DNA of 32,565 nucleotides from Microcystis aeruginosa Ma_MB_S_20031200_S102. Lineage in GTDB: Bacteria > Cyanobacteriota > Cyanobacteriia > Cyanobacteriales > Microcystaceae. The notes under the pieces were generated by a model that was not told the DNA's origin, made no database searches, and was given only the letters and a program-made list of their open reading frames with translations. Shown one piece after another: positions 8,112 to 16,426 of the stretch. The DNA lies in NCBI GenBank assembly GCA_007095845.1, contig SFBI01000069.1, positions 1 to 32,565 of the forward strand. Direction: 5' to 3'. A program made the translations under genes and the position numbers. The first letter of the stretch is position 1. Every line of letters starts with the position of its first letter.

Positions 8112-8144
8112 AGAAAACGGGTTTCTCGGAGAAACCCGTTTTCT
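8112..8144. repeat. Perfect 15-bp palindromic hairpin
   Basis: AGAAAACGGGTTTCT (8112-8126) and its exact reverse complement (8130-8144) flank the loop CGG. There is no T-tract beyond the stem on either side. It could act as a bidirectional terminator between the converging TIR-FGE and J-domain genes, or be one member of a dispersed palindrome family. Confidence 0.75.
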
Positions 8145-8203
8145 GTGGGTTACTCAACGGATTTAAAAATTAGGTAAAACCCTACACTCAGCCCCCAGGA
8201 AAA

Positions 8204-8446
8204 ACTTTTTCAGCATACCCTAAATAGGGTCTGCTGAAAAAGTACGGGCGAAGCATTCGGATAGAAAATCTACGGTTTCACCGATAGGTTATTGCCCGAA
8301 TGCTTCGCCCCTACAGGACACGAGCCGATGAAGACGCAAGGTTTTGAACGACGATTCTCTCAAAATCTTGCACCTGTGAGAGCAAAACAGAACCCTAAAA
8401 CCCTTACCTCGTCTATATTTCACATTTATTCAGCATACCCTAAATA
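8204..8446. repeat. Nested inverted-repeat block bounded by an 18-bp direct repeat
   Basis: Three hairpins lie in a row. Arms 8204-8222/8225-8243 are 19 bp with one mismatch and a two-base loop. Arms 8246-8260/8296-8310 (GGGCGAAGCATTCGG and its complement) are perfect. Arms 8336-8347/8360-8371 are 12 bp with one mismatch. The word TTCAGCATACCCTAAATA occurs at 8209-8226 and exactly again at 8429-8446, as if it flanked an inserted segment. No protein is encoded. It has the look of a small non-autonomous mobile element or a nest of them. Confidence 0.65.
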
Positions 8447-8460
8447 CTGGCTTTCTCTCT

Positions 8461-9543
8461 TTAACGGCTGATTCCGCGAAGTTGCTCCAGAAGTTGATCA
8501 AGAATGTCTTCCATCTCTTCCGGGCTTCTGCCCATCCTGACCGGTCCGCGCAGAAACTCTTTAACCGTTATCTTTTTATCGCGGAAGTCCAGGACAAAAT
8601 TATAGATTTTTTCGGTGGATTGAACTTGTAATTTCATCTCCTCTAGCATTTGCTCAATCGGGTCGATGCCATCCTTCTCACAAGCGCGACTGGCCCTCAC
8701 CATCTCGCCTTCCGGGGTATTTCGCACCGAGCGCAGTTCTCTTTTCAGGTTCTCGTATTGCTTTTTGAGTAGTTCGTTATTGGTTTCAACCCTCTCGCAC
8801 TGTCGTTGGAGGTCGCTTTCCGATGAGCCTTCAACCTCAAAAGTGTCCCCCATTTGATACTGTCGTTCGATTTCGAGCAGTTTGGCAATATCTCCCTCTT
8901 TATAGGCGCGGTTGACTTCCTTCATAATCTCGTTGTGACGCATCCGAGTTTCGGGGTCTGTAACCTTATCGGGGTGAAAAATCTCGGCCATTCTCAGGAA
9001 AGTGCGGCGTATTTGTCTAGATTCAGGAGATTTAGGCGAGCTTTCAGGTGATAGCTCTGTTCCATCATCGTGACGGTTATAGGAGTCTCCCCCAGAGAAG
9101 AAATCCTGCGCGGATTGCTCCGATGCTTCTTCTGGTTCTTCCTCTCCGAAAAGTTCGTCAAGTTCTTCATCTCCATCGTCAAATTTTGGGCTAATCACCC
9201 CCGTTAACTGAAGTGTCTCGTAAATTCCGAGAATGCTTTTTTTTGTCTGCTGCCCCAATTTTCTAGCAGTGAGGATTTCGTCAAAAAGGGCGTGTATTTC
9301 GCGGTCGAGGTCGCTAAGTTTTTCATAGAGAGGTTGCCCTCTCTGGAAAATCTCCGTCGCCAGGGAACGCATCTGGTCGAGGAATTTCTTCAGTTCGTTG
9401 CGTTTTCTGCCAATCTGCTTGAGGAGCCACTGATGCTCCTCCTCTAAAGCTTGCAGACGAAAATGTAGGGAAGACAGAGCCAAGGAAGGAGAGGTAGGCG
9501 AATCAGAGGAGTTCGGTGATTTCGGCTTTTTAGATCTGGTCAT
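8461..9543 (-). CDS. J-domain-like coiled-coil protein
   Basis: A soluble protein of 360 residues counted from ATG 9543. The first third is charged and coiled-coil-like (LQALEEEHQWLLKQIGRKRN onward), followed by an acidic low-complexity stretch (FDDGDEELDELFGEEEPEE). Next comes a J-domain-like segment with the diagnostic HPDK (IRRTFLRMAEIFHPDK, then RHNEIMKEVNRAYKEGD), which normally stimulates an Hsp70 ATPase. A second coiled coil leads to a C-terminal acidic helix. The frame is open up to a GTG at 9609, but those 22 residues do not look coding, so I prefer the ATG. It converges with the TIR-FGE gene. It is probably a DnaK co-chaperone or adaptor; its client is unknown. Confidence 0.75.
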   Translation of the reverse strand: MTRSKKPKSPNSSDSPTSPSLALSSLHFRLQALEEEHQWLLKQIGRKRNELKKFLDQMRSLATEIFQRGQPLYEKLSDLDREIHALFDEILTARKLGQQTKKSILGIYETLQLTGVISPKFDDGDEELDELFGEEEPEEASEQSAQDFFSGGDSYNRHDDGTELSPESSPKSPESRQIRRTFLRMAEIFHPDKVTDPETRMRHNEIMKEVNRAYKEGDIAKLLEIERQYQMGDTFEVEGSSESDLQRQCERVETNNELLKKQYENLKRELRSVRNTPEGEMVRASRACEKDGIDPIEQMLEEMKLQVQSTEKIYNFVLDFRDKKITVKEFLRGPVRMGRSPEEMEDILDQLLEQLRGISR

Positions 9544-9628
9544 TACTTTGGGGTGAAAGCATATTGTCCATTCTACCAAGCCGGAAGGAGCCGCATTCCT
9601 AAAACTCACCCTTGGCTCATTTTATTGT

Positions 9629-9905
9629 TTCTCCCCACTCCCCCAACCTCTCCACCTCCCCACTCCCCCACTTCCCCACCTCCCCATCTCCCCACTTCAT
9701 AATTCATAATTCATAATTCCCCACTCCCCCAACCTCCCCACTCCCCCACCTCCCCACTCCCCCACTTCATAATTCATAATTCATAATTCATAATTCCCCA
9801 CTCCCCCACCTCCCCACTTCCTCAACCTCCCCACCTCCTCACTTCCCCCATCTCCCCACTTCCCCAACCTCCCCACTTCATAATTCATAATTCATAATTC
9901 CCCAT
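9629..9905. repeat. Compound C-rich and TTCATAA tandem repeat array
   Basis: Nearly 280 bases consist of C-rich words (CCCCACTCC, CCCCAACCT, CCCCACCTC) interrupted three times by blocks of a 7-base unit (TTCATAA), at 9696-9719, 9766-9796 and 9877-9900. The whole C-rich plus heptamer module is thus repeated about every 70-110 bases. It resembles the heptameric short tandem repeats described in cyanobacteria. Nothing is encoded. It separates the J-domain gene from the cmp operon; both are transcribed away from it. Confidence 0.9.
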
Positions 9906-10193
9906 CACCCCTGCTCCAGCGCCCTACGGAAACCTTTTAAAGTGGCTAGAAGCTACATATATCAATGGTCTTAATTAATCCTTATCAATCGAATTAAATT
10001 TTTGTACATAAAATTCTCGCTCAGATTAATTATTTTTTCCAGATTCCGCTAGACTTATTTAGTAAGTTCAATCGAGATTCAATATTCCATAGCTAAATTT
10101 CTATAGCACAGGCTAGAAGGAAAGTTTAGCGAGGGATTCCTTTACCCATAATTCAGCACACATATTTGCTTTAGCAAGCAGGTAGGAGATTCT
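9906..10193 (+). promoter_or_regulatory. cmp operon upstream region with candidate LysR-type operator
   Basis: The cmp promoter must lie here. ACTTA-TTTAG-TAAGT at 10053-10067 is a perfect interrupted palindrome with a TTA...TAA core, the general form bound by the LysR-type activator CmpR. Its spacer is five bases, whereas TTA-N7/8-TAA is described for CmpR, so this is only a candidate. No perfect NtcA site (GTA-N8-TAC) is present. No cmpR gene lies beside the operon. Confidence 0.35.
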
Positions 10194-11552
10194 ATGTCAA
10201 AATTTTCGAGACGGAAATTTTTAACCACGGCGGCAGTTTCAGCAGCAGGGGCTGTTGTACTCAAAGGTTGTGTGGGTAATCCCCCCGACAGTACGGGTGG
10301 AACCAGCACCACCGCACCCGCTTCCCCGGTTGCTTCTCCCGTTGCGGTGGCTCCCGGAGAGGCCCCCGAAACCACCAAAATTAAATTAGGTTATATTCCT
10401 ATTGTTGAGGCCGCACCTTTAATTATTGCCAAGGAAAAAGGCTTTTTTGCTAAACACGGGATGCCCGATGTGGAAGTCTCCAAACAAGCTAACTGGGGTG
10501 CTGCTAGAGATAACGTCGAAATTGGGGCAGATGCGGGCGGAATTGACGGAGGACAGTGGCAAATGCCCATGCCTTACCTGATTTCTGAGGGACTAATCAC
10601 CAAAAATAACGTTAAAGTCCCCATGTATGTGTTAGCGCAGTTAAACACCCAGGGTAACGGAATTGCGATCGCAGGTAAACACGAGGGCAAAAATATCGGT
10701 TTAGACCTGAAACCCGCCAAAGATTACATCCTCGGCATGAAAACGACGGGAACTCCCTTCAAAGCTGCCTATACTTTCCCGAAAGCTAATCAAGACTTCT
10801 GGATTCGTTACTGGTTAGCCGCCGGTGGGATTAACCCCGATACGGATATTAACCTAATTGCCGTACCCGCAGCCCAAACCGTGGCCAACATGAAAACGGG
10901 AACTATGGATGCGTTTAGTACCGGCGATCCTTGGCCGGCGAGAATTGTGGCTGATCAGATCGGTTTTATGTCAGCTTTAACCGCAGAAATCTGGCCCTAT
11001 CACCCAGAAGAATACCTCGCTATCCGCGCCGATTGGGTGGATAAAAACCCGAAAGCTACTAAGGCACTATTAAAAGGAGTTATGGAAGCGCAGCAATGGC
11101 TCGATCAAGAGGCAAATCGGGCAGAAGCGGCGGCAATTCTCGCTAAACCGGCTTATTTCAACCTCAAAGAAGAAATTATCGCCGGTCCCCTCAAAGGAAT
11201 GCAGAAAATGGGTGACGGTAAACCGGAAATCACCGACAAAAATAAAGGGGTTTTCTACTGGAAAGATCCCGCCGGTAGCGTTTCCTATCCCTATAAGAGT
11301 CATGATCTCTGGTTTTTAACCGAAAGTGTTCGTTGGGGTTTCTTGCCGAAAGAAACTTTAACCACTGCCTCAACATTAATCGACAAAGTTAACCGCGAGG
11401 ATCTTTGGAAAGCGGCAGCCACAGAATTAGGAGTTCCTGCGGCCGATATTCCCACCAGTACCTCCCGTGGTGTCGAAAAATTCTTTGATGGCAAAACTTT
11501 TGACCCCGCTAATCCCCAAGCTTATCTCGATAGTTTGGCGATTAAAAAATAG
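10194..11552 (+). CDS. cmpA: Bicarbonate-binding lipoprotein of the BCT1 transporter
   Basis: CmpA (452 residues) captures bicarbonate at the outer face of the plasma membrane for the BCT1 ABC transporter, induced under low CO2 in other cyanobacteria. The N-terminus has a twin-arginine-like SRRKF and lipobox LKGC with the lipidated cysteine at C26, followed by a Pro/Ser/Thr-rich tether. The close paralogue NrtA (nitrate) is distinguished by ligand residues. Here the NQDFW motif has Q200 where NrtA has His, and HPEEY has E273 where NrtA has Lys. [12 protein letters not shown] and FSTGDPWP are also CmpA-like. It is first in cmpABCD, 112 bases before cmpB. NrtA is the alternative call and I consider it unlikely. 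Confidence 0.87.
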   Translation: MSKFSRRKFLTTAAVSAAGAVVLKGCVGNPPDSTGGTSTTAPASPVASPVAVAPGEAPETTKIKLGYIPIVEAAPLIIAKEKGFFAKHGMPDVEVSKQANWGAARDNVEIGADAGGIDGGQWQMPMPYLISEGLITKNNVKVPMYVLAQLNTQGNGIAIAGKHEGKNIGLDLKPAKDYILGMKTTGTPFKAAYTFPKANQDFWIRYWLAAGGINPDTDINLIAVPAAQTVANMKTGTMDAFSTGDPWPARIVADQIGFMSALTAEIWPYHPEEYLAIRADWVDKNPKATKALLKGVMEAQQWLDQEANRAEAAAILAKPAYFNLKEEIIAGPLKGMQKMGDGKPEITDKNKGVFYWKDPAGSVSYPYKSHDLWFLTESVRWGFLPKETLTTASTLIDKVNREDLWKAAATELGVPAADIPTSTSRGVEKFFDGKTFDPANPQAYLDSLAIKK

Positions 11553-11664
11553 CGAGCTTTTTCCGATAGGCTAGGGGCATAAAATATCTAGTCTATCAAT
11601 CTCAAAAATGTTTTCTTCTCTTTCCAATCAAGTAACTTTATTTTCAACAAAGGAAAACGGCAAA

Positions 11665-12495
11665 ATGGCAACTAGCGTCAGCAGAACAAGTAAAGGTGGT
11701 TTCAACTTCAGTAAATTTTGGAAAAAGCATTCTGGGGATATTCTTCCTCCGATTGTAGGTATTTTATTTTTCCTGATTTTATGGCAGTTAATGTCTATGG
11801 TGGGATTGATTAAATTACCGCCGCCATCGGACATTATTACTAATGAGCGTACCCGCACCTATTTAATGTATCCTTTCTTTGACCGTGGAGGTATTGATAA
11901 GGGACTATTCTGGCAAACTCTCGAAAGTCTAAAACGGGTATTAATCGGTTATTCTTTTGCCGCAGTGGTGGGTATTGGAGTTGGAATTATGGTTGGGGTT
12001 AATCCCTTCTTAAATAAGGCACTCGATCCCCTTTTTCAATTCCTGAGAACAGTTCCTCCTCTTGCTTGGGTTCCCCTATCTTTGGCCGCTTTACAACAAA
12101 ACCAACCTGCTGCTTTATTCGTTATTTTTATCACCGCAGTTTGGCCAATTTTGATTAATACTACCGTTGGTGTCCAACAAATTCCCCAAGACTATATCAA
12201 CGTTAAACAAGTCTTGCAATTGTCCAACCAAAAATTCTTTTTCAAGATATTAATTCCCTCGGCACTTCCCTACATCTTCACTGGTTTGAGAATTGCGATC
12301 GGTTTAGCTTGGTTAGCGATTATTGCGGCGGAAATTGTTATGTCGGGTATTGTCGGTATCGGTTTCTTTATCTGGGATGCCTACCAAAATAACTACATCA
12401 GCGATATTATTCTCGCGCTATTTTATATCGGTGGTGTGGGTTTATTACTCGATCGCTTTATGGCTTGGTTACAGAATCAAATCGTTCGTCAATAG
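11665..12495 (+). CDS. cmpB: BCT1 bicarbonate transporter permease
   Basis: A 276-residue inner-membrane permease of the NrtB/CmpB/SsuC group that forms the translocation channel, probably as a dimer. About six hydrophobic helices are visible, with the cytoplasmic loop that docks the ATPases around LRTVPPLAWVPLSLAA and the segment INVKQVLQLSNQKFFFKILI. I chose ATG 11665 because AGGA lies at 11651-11654 with ten bases of spacing, and the MATSVS start resembles relatives; an upstream in-frame ATG at 11608 lacks a ribosome site. It is called cmpB from its place after cmpA; sequence alone does not separate it well from nrtB. Confidence 0.87.
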   Translation: MATSVSRTSKGGFNFSKFWKKHSGDILPPIVGILFFLILWQLMSMVGLIKLPPPSDIITNERTRTYLMYPFFDRGGIDKGLFWQTLESLKRVLIGYSFAAVVGIGVGIMVGVNPFLNKALDPLFQFLRTVPPLAWVPLSLAALQQNQPAALFVIFITAVWPILINTTVGVQQIPQDYINVKQVLQLSNQKFFFKILIPSALPYIFTGLRIAIGLAWLAIIAAEIVMSGIVGIGFFIWDAYQNNYISDIILALFYIGGVGLLLDRFMAWLQNQIVRQ

Positions 12496-12565
12496 GTAAT
12501 TTATGGGGAAATTCTCCCCATCTTCAACCAACTGAAACTTGAGCTAACTTAAGGAGAAAAAAACT

Positions 12566-14584
12566 ATGAGTTTGTTTGTTGCTGTCGATAACATTGATAA
12601 AATCTTCCCCCTCAGTGGTGGCGGTGAATATGTGGCCTTAAAAGGGATAGATTTACAGATAAAAAAAGGGGAATTTATCTCCCTTATCGGTCACTCTGGT
12701 TGCGGAAAATCTACCCTCTTAAACATGATTGCTGGTTTAGATTTGCCCACAGAAGGGGTGGTGACTTTGCAAGGTCAAAGCATCAAAAAACCGGGACCCG
12801 ATCGCATGGTGGTCTTCCAGAACTATTCCCTTTTACCCTGGTTAACCGTCAAAGAAAATATTACCCTCGCCGTCGATCAAGTTCTCGATCAACTATCAGA
12901 AGATGAAAGAAAAGCTGAAGTCGAAAAATATATCGATCTGGTCAATCTTCGTCATGCAGTGGATAAACGTCCCAACGAATTATCGGGGGGGATGAAACAA
13001 CGGGTAGCGATCGCTCGCGCCCTAGCCATTCGTCCGAAAGTCCTGCTTTTAGACGAACCATTTGGGGCGTTAGATGCCCTGACTAGAGGTAATTTACAGG
13101 AACAGTTAATGCAACTATGCGAAGAATACGAAATGACCTCGGTAATGGTGACGCACGATGTGGATGAAGCGGTGCTATTATCCGATCGCATCGTCATGCT
13201 TACCAACGGTCCTGGCTCAAAAATTGGCGGTATTTTGGAAGTAGATATTCCCCGTCCCCGCAAACGCATGGAAGTGGTGGAACACCCCAGTTACTACAGT
13301 CTCCGGAGTGAAATTATCTATTTCCTCAACCAACAAAAACGGATCAAAAAACTACGCGCTCGCAAAGTCGAAGTTATTGCCCGTCACGGTTTAGAAAAAG
13401 TCAATCTAGAGATCGGTTTTGTTCCCCTCACTGCTTGTGCGCCCCTAGCAGTGGCCAAAGAAAAGGGATTCTTCACTAAACATGGTCTAGATGAGGTGAA
13501 TTTAGTCCGGGAAACCAGTTGGCGAGGGGTTGTGGATGGGATCGCAGGGGGATTCCTCGACGGGGCGCAAATGCCTTCAGGAATGCCCACCTGGTTAACC
13601 GTCGGTGGTTATCAAGATCAACCTTTGCCGATTGTCAGCGCCTTGACTATGACTCGTAACGGTAACGGTGTCACCCTCGCTAAACGCTTCTATGACGAGG
13701 GAGTGATTGACGGTAACGCTTTAAGACAGATGCTATTGGAATCGAAGGAGCAGCGCCATATTTTTGGCATTGTTCACCCTTCCTCGATGCACAATTTGCT
13801 CCTGCGTTACTGGTTAGCGGCAGCGGGAATTGACCCCGATAAAGACGTTCACCTCGAAACTATTCCCCCGGCCCAAATGGTAGCCGACCTGAAAACCGGT
13901 AGTATTGACGGTTACTGTGTCGGTGAACCCTGGAATCTACGGGCTGCCATGGAGGGTATCGGTTACACCGTCGCTACCGACTTAGAAATTTGGCAAGGCC
14001 ACCCAGGTAAGGCCCTGGGAGTCCGGGAAGATTGGGCCAATAAATACCCTAATACCCATGTCGCTTTAGTCAAAGCACTGCTGGAAGGTTGTCGCTACTG
14101 TGCTGAGGAAGGGAATCAGGAAGAAATTCGTCAAATCCTCGCCAGTCGTCAGTATCTTAGTACCAATATTGATTATATCCAACTGGGTGATCCCAACTCC
14201 TACGCGTGCAGTATTGATCGACCGATGAAAGAATATGCACACCATCTGTTCTATGGAGATGGGGTAAATCGTCCCAGTCGTACCGAACACCTCTGGATGA
14301 TGACCCAAATGGCACGCTGGGGACACATTCCTTTCCCCCGTAACTGGGTAGAAATTCTCGAACGCGTCTGTCGGGTGGGTGTCTTCAGTACCGCAGCCCG
14401 GGAATTGGGTCTAGGGGATATTAAATATCGTCGCACACCGATCCTGTTATTCGATGGTATCGAGTTTGATGCCGAGGATCCGATCGGTTATCTCAATAGT
14501 TTAGAGATCAAACAAAACATCACCATGGCCGAAGTGGCTATTGATGCTCGTCCTAGCGCCAGCGAATCTCGCAAAATTGCCTAA
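12566..14584 (+). CDS. cmpC: BCT1 ATPase fused to a solute-binding-like domain
   Basis: CmpC (672 residues) pairs an ABC ATPase with a binding-protein-like domain on the cytoplasmic side, a design found only in NrtC/CmpC. Residues 1-260 have Walker A GHSGCGKST, Q-loop VVFQNYSLLPW, signature LSGGMKQR, Walker B VLLLDEP and the switch histidine in VMVTHD. Residues about 280-650 are homologous to CmpA/NrtA (LAVAKEKGFFTKHGL, GIDPDKD, VGEPWN). In NrtC this domain mediates inhibition of transport, so a regulatory role is likely. Oddly, the ligand positions are H409 (SMHNLLLRYW) and K482 (HPGKALG), the nitrate-type pair, unlike CmpA of the same operon. An AAGGAG lies about ten bases before ATG 12566. 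Confidence 0.88.
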   Translation: MSLFVAVDNIDKIFPLSGGGEYVALKGIDLQIKKGEFISLIGHSGCGKSTLLNMIAGLDLPTEGVVTLQGQSIKKPGPDRMVVFQNYSLLPWLTVKENITLAVDQVLDQLSEDERKAEVEKYIDLVNLRHAVDKRPNELSGGMKQRVAIARALAIRPKVLLLDEPFGALDALTRGNLQEQLMQLCEEYEMTSVMVTHDVDEAVLLSDRIVMLTNGPGSKIGGILEVDIPRPRKRMEVVEHPSYYSLRSEIIYFLNQQKRIKKLRARKVEVIARHGLEKVNLEIGFVPLTACAPLAVAKEKGFFTKHGLDEVNLVRETSWRGVVDGIAGGFLDGAQMPSGMPTWLTVGGYQDQPLPIVSALTMTRNGNGVTLAKRFYDEGVIDGNALRQMLLESKEQRHIFGIVHPSSMHNLLLRYWLAAAGIDPDKDVHLETIPPAQMVADLKTGSIDGYCVGEPWNLRAAMEGIGYTVATDLEIWQGHPGKALGVREDWANKYPNTHVALVKALLEGCRYCAEEGNQEEIRQILASRQYLSTNIDYIQLGDPNSYACSIDRPMKEYAHHLFYGDGVNRPSRTEHLWMMTQMARWGHIPFPRNWVEILERVCRVGVFSTAARELGLGDIKYRRTPILLFDGIEFDAEDPIGYLNSLEIKQNITMAEVAIDARPSASESRKIA

Positions 14585-14663
14585 AAATCGACTAAGGGGA
14601 TAATTATTAGCCAATTATTCCCAGTCATTGCCCCTATTAACTAATTTCCCCCAAAGACTAATT

Positions 14664-15503
14664 ATGTACACCACCACCGACACAGTTAACCGAGCAACCC
14701 AGACCCCTAGTAAAGAAGCTTTTGTCACCATTGAAGGAGTTTCTAAGGTTTATCCCACTCCCAGAGGCCCCTACACCGTCCTCAAGGATGTTAATCTCAG
14801 CATCAATGAAGGTGAATTTATCTGTGTGATCGGTCACTCTGGTTGCGGTAAATCGACCCTATTAAATATGGTGTCGGGTTTTTCTTCTCCCACCGATGGC
14901 ATCGTTAAAGTTAACGGTAAGAAAATTACTAAACCCGGGCCCGATCGCATGGTAGTGTTTCAAAACTATGCTTTATTGCCTTGGTTAAGCGTTTTTGAAA
15001 ATGTCTATCTTGCGGTAGATGCGGTGTCTCCCAATGCTCCGGAAGCGCAAAAACGCTCGATCGTGCGGGAACATTTAGCTATGGTGGGTTTAACCGAAGC
15101 TATGGATAAAACCCCTCCCCAAATCTCCGGGGGGATGAAACAACGGGTTTCGATCGCTCGCGCTCTTTCTATCCGTCCGGAAGTGTTGATTCTTGATGAA
15201 CCTTTCGGTGCCTTGGATGCGATTACCAAAGAGGAATTACAGGAAGAATTGCTGAAAATCTGGCAAGATAAACGCTGTACGGTGTTGATGATTACCCACG
15301 ATATCGATGAGGCTCTTTTCCTCGCTGATAAGCTGGTAATGATGACCAATGGACCGGAAGCGAAAATCGGCGAAGTGATGAATATTCATTTCCCCCGTCC
15401 CCGCGATCGCGAGAGAATTATGGAGGATCCGGAATATTATCGTCTGCGTAACTATGCCCTCGACTTCCTCTATAATCGTTTCGCTCACGATGATGTCAGC
15501 TAG
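14664..15503 (+). CDS. cmpD: BCT1 ATPase subunit
   Basis: CmpD (279 residues) is the second, single-domain ATPase that pairs with CmpC to drive bicarbonate uptake. It shows Walker A GHSGCGKST, Q-loop VVFQNYALLPW, signature ISGGMKQR, Walker B VLILDEP and MITHD. The ATG at 14664 gives the usual length; the frame is open up to a TTG at 14628, which would add twelve unlikely residues. It follows cmpC by 79 bases and closes the operon, with a terminator-like hairpin after it. Confidence 0.9.
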   Translation: MYTTTDTVNRATQTPSKEAFVTIEGVSKVYPTPRGPYTVLKDVNLSINEGEFICVIGHSGCGKSTLLNMVSGFSSPTDGIVKVNGKKITKPGPDRMVVFQNYALLPWLSVFENVYLAVDAVSPNAPEAQKRSIVREHLAMVGLTEAMDKTPPQISGGMKQRVSIARALSIRPEVLILDEPFGALDAITKEELQEELLKIWQDKRCTVLMITHDIDEALFLADKLVMMTNGPEAKIGEVMNIHFPRPRDRERIMEDPEYYRLRNYALDFLYNRFAHDDVS

Positions 15504-15527
15504 ATGCGAGCATTTGTATTAGTTTGG

Positions 15528-15573
15528 GGTGCGGTTGACTTAATAGCGATCGCACCTAGATTTTTTTTCTAGG
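15528..15573 (+). terminator. Probable intrinsic terminator of cmpABCD
   Basis: GGTGCG (15528-15533) pairs with CGCACC (15551-15556), followed by TAGA and a run of eight T (15561-15568). The T-run is also the loop of a second small hairpin (CCTAGA 15555-15560, TCTAGG 15568-15573). It lies 25 bases after the cmpD stop. A HIP1 octamer overlaps the descending arm. Confidence 0.6.
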
Positions 15574-15635
15574 GAAGCCTTCTTCAAGTAAAATTATCTC
15601 TAAGTAGGTAGAGTTTAAAAATTTTCAGATGCCCC

Positions 15636-15835
15636 CCTTATCAAGGGGGGATCAAGGGGGGATCAGCACCCCTTATCAAGGGGGGATCAAGGGGGGATCA
15701 GCACCCCTTATCAAGGGGGGATCAAGGGGGGATCAGCACCCCTTATCAACGGGGGATCAAGGGGGGATCAGCACCCCTTATCAAAGGGGGGATTCAGGGG
15801 GGATCAGCACCCCCCTTATCAAAGGGGGGATCAGC
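15636..15835. repeat. Array of 35-bp tandem repeats
   Basis: Five full units (15636-15670, 15671-15705, 15706-15740, 15741-15775, 15776-15811) and a partial sixth (to 15835). The first three are identical; the fourth has one base change, and the fifth has several changes and is 36 bases long. Each unit contains CCTTATCAAGG, an imperfect palindrome, and two runs of up to six G. There are no spacers, so it is not CRISPR. It lies between the cmp terminator and the PsiE-like gene and may influence expression of the latter through structured RNA or G-quadruplexes. Confidence 0.92.
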
Positions 15836-15906
15836 TTACTTGTCAACTAAATAGAACAATTAGCAATCAAATACAATAATAATTTTTACTTTTTACTTAA
15901 TCAATC

Positions 15907-16380
15907 ATGCTCAAACAGATACGGAAACTAATTATCAATTTTGGTCAACAATGGCGCGATGAAAATTTCATGAAGTCGATTCATGTCGTTGAAAACTTAG
16001 TTTCTAAGGTTTTATCCGTAGCCTTAATTATTGTTATTATTGTTTCTCTTTATGATCTAGTAGTTATCCTAATCCGAGATTTATTTACTACGGAACCCAT
16101 CGGTTTTTTTGGCAAAACTTTAATTGAAATTTTCGGATTATTTCTCAATATTTTAATTGCCTTAGAGTTATTAGAAAACATCACTGCTTACCTAAGAAAA
16201 CACATCGTACAGGTTGAATTAGTTGTCGTTACGGCTTTAATTGCCATCTCTCGAAAAATTATTATTTTCGATCCCAACAAATACAGTAAAGATGATTTAA
16301 TTGCCCTCACCGTGGGAACCTTAGCTTTAGCGGCAAGTTATTGGTTAATCAGAAAAGTTAATCGCGATAATCGTTCTTGA
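15907..16380 (+). CDS. PsiE-family membrane protein
   Basis: A 157-residue protein resembling the phosphate-starvation-inducible PsiE family, of unknown biochemical function. Four hydrophobic segments are visible (about 35-58, 75-95, 103-118 and 130-148), with conserved-looking LLENITAYLRKH and ALIAISRKIIIFD between them. The start is ATG 15907, just after the 35-bp repeat array and an AT-rich leader. No pho genes are nearby, so regulation by phosphate is not shown here. Confidence 0.75.
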   Translation: MLKQIRKLIINFGQQWRDENFMKSIHVVENLVSKVLSVALIIVIIVSLYDLVVILIRDLFTTEPIGFFGKTLIEIFGLFLNILIALELLENITAYLRKHIVQVELVVVTALIAISRKIIIFDPNKYSKDDLIALTVGTLALAASYWLIRKVNRDNRS

Positions 16381-16389
16381 ATTAAGGGA

Positions 16390-16418
16390 AAGGGATAGAT
16401 TTAGAAAATCTATCCCTT
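16390..16418. terminator. Bidirectional terminator hairpin
   Basis: A perfect 13-bp stem (AAGGGATAGATTT at 16390-16402 and its complement at 16406-16418) with loop AGA sits between the convergent PsiE-like and SH3b genes. The flanks are AT-rich but lack a long T-run. Confidence 0.7.
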
Positions 16419-16426
16419 CTAAATAT

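Noticed and set aside
9942-9956. NtcA-like site GTG-N9-TAC upstream of cmpA
   Set aside because: The spacer is nine instead of eight and the first half-site deviates, so it does not meet the consensus.
10194-15503. nrtABCD nitrate transporter
   Set aside because: Overall similarity is high, but the ligand-site residues of the binding protein (Gln and Glu rather than His and Lys) and other motif words match CmpA.
15636-15835. CRISPR array
   Set aside because: Units abut each other with no unique spacers and no cas genes are in the window.
15629-15850. 73-residue open frame through the 35-bp repeats
   Set aside because: It is only the translation of the repeat array (Gly/Ser/Ile-rich periodic sequence), without a start signal or family resemblance.
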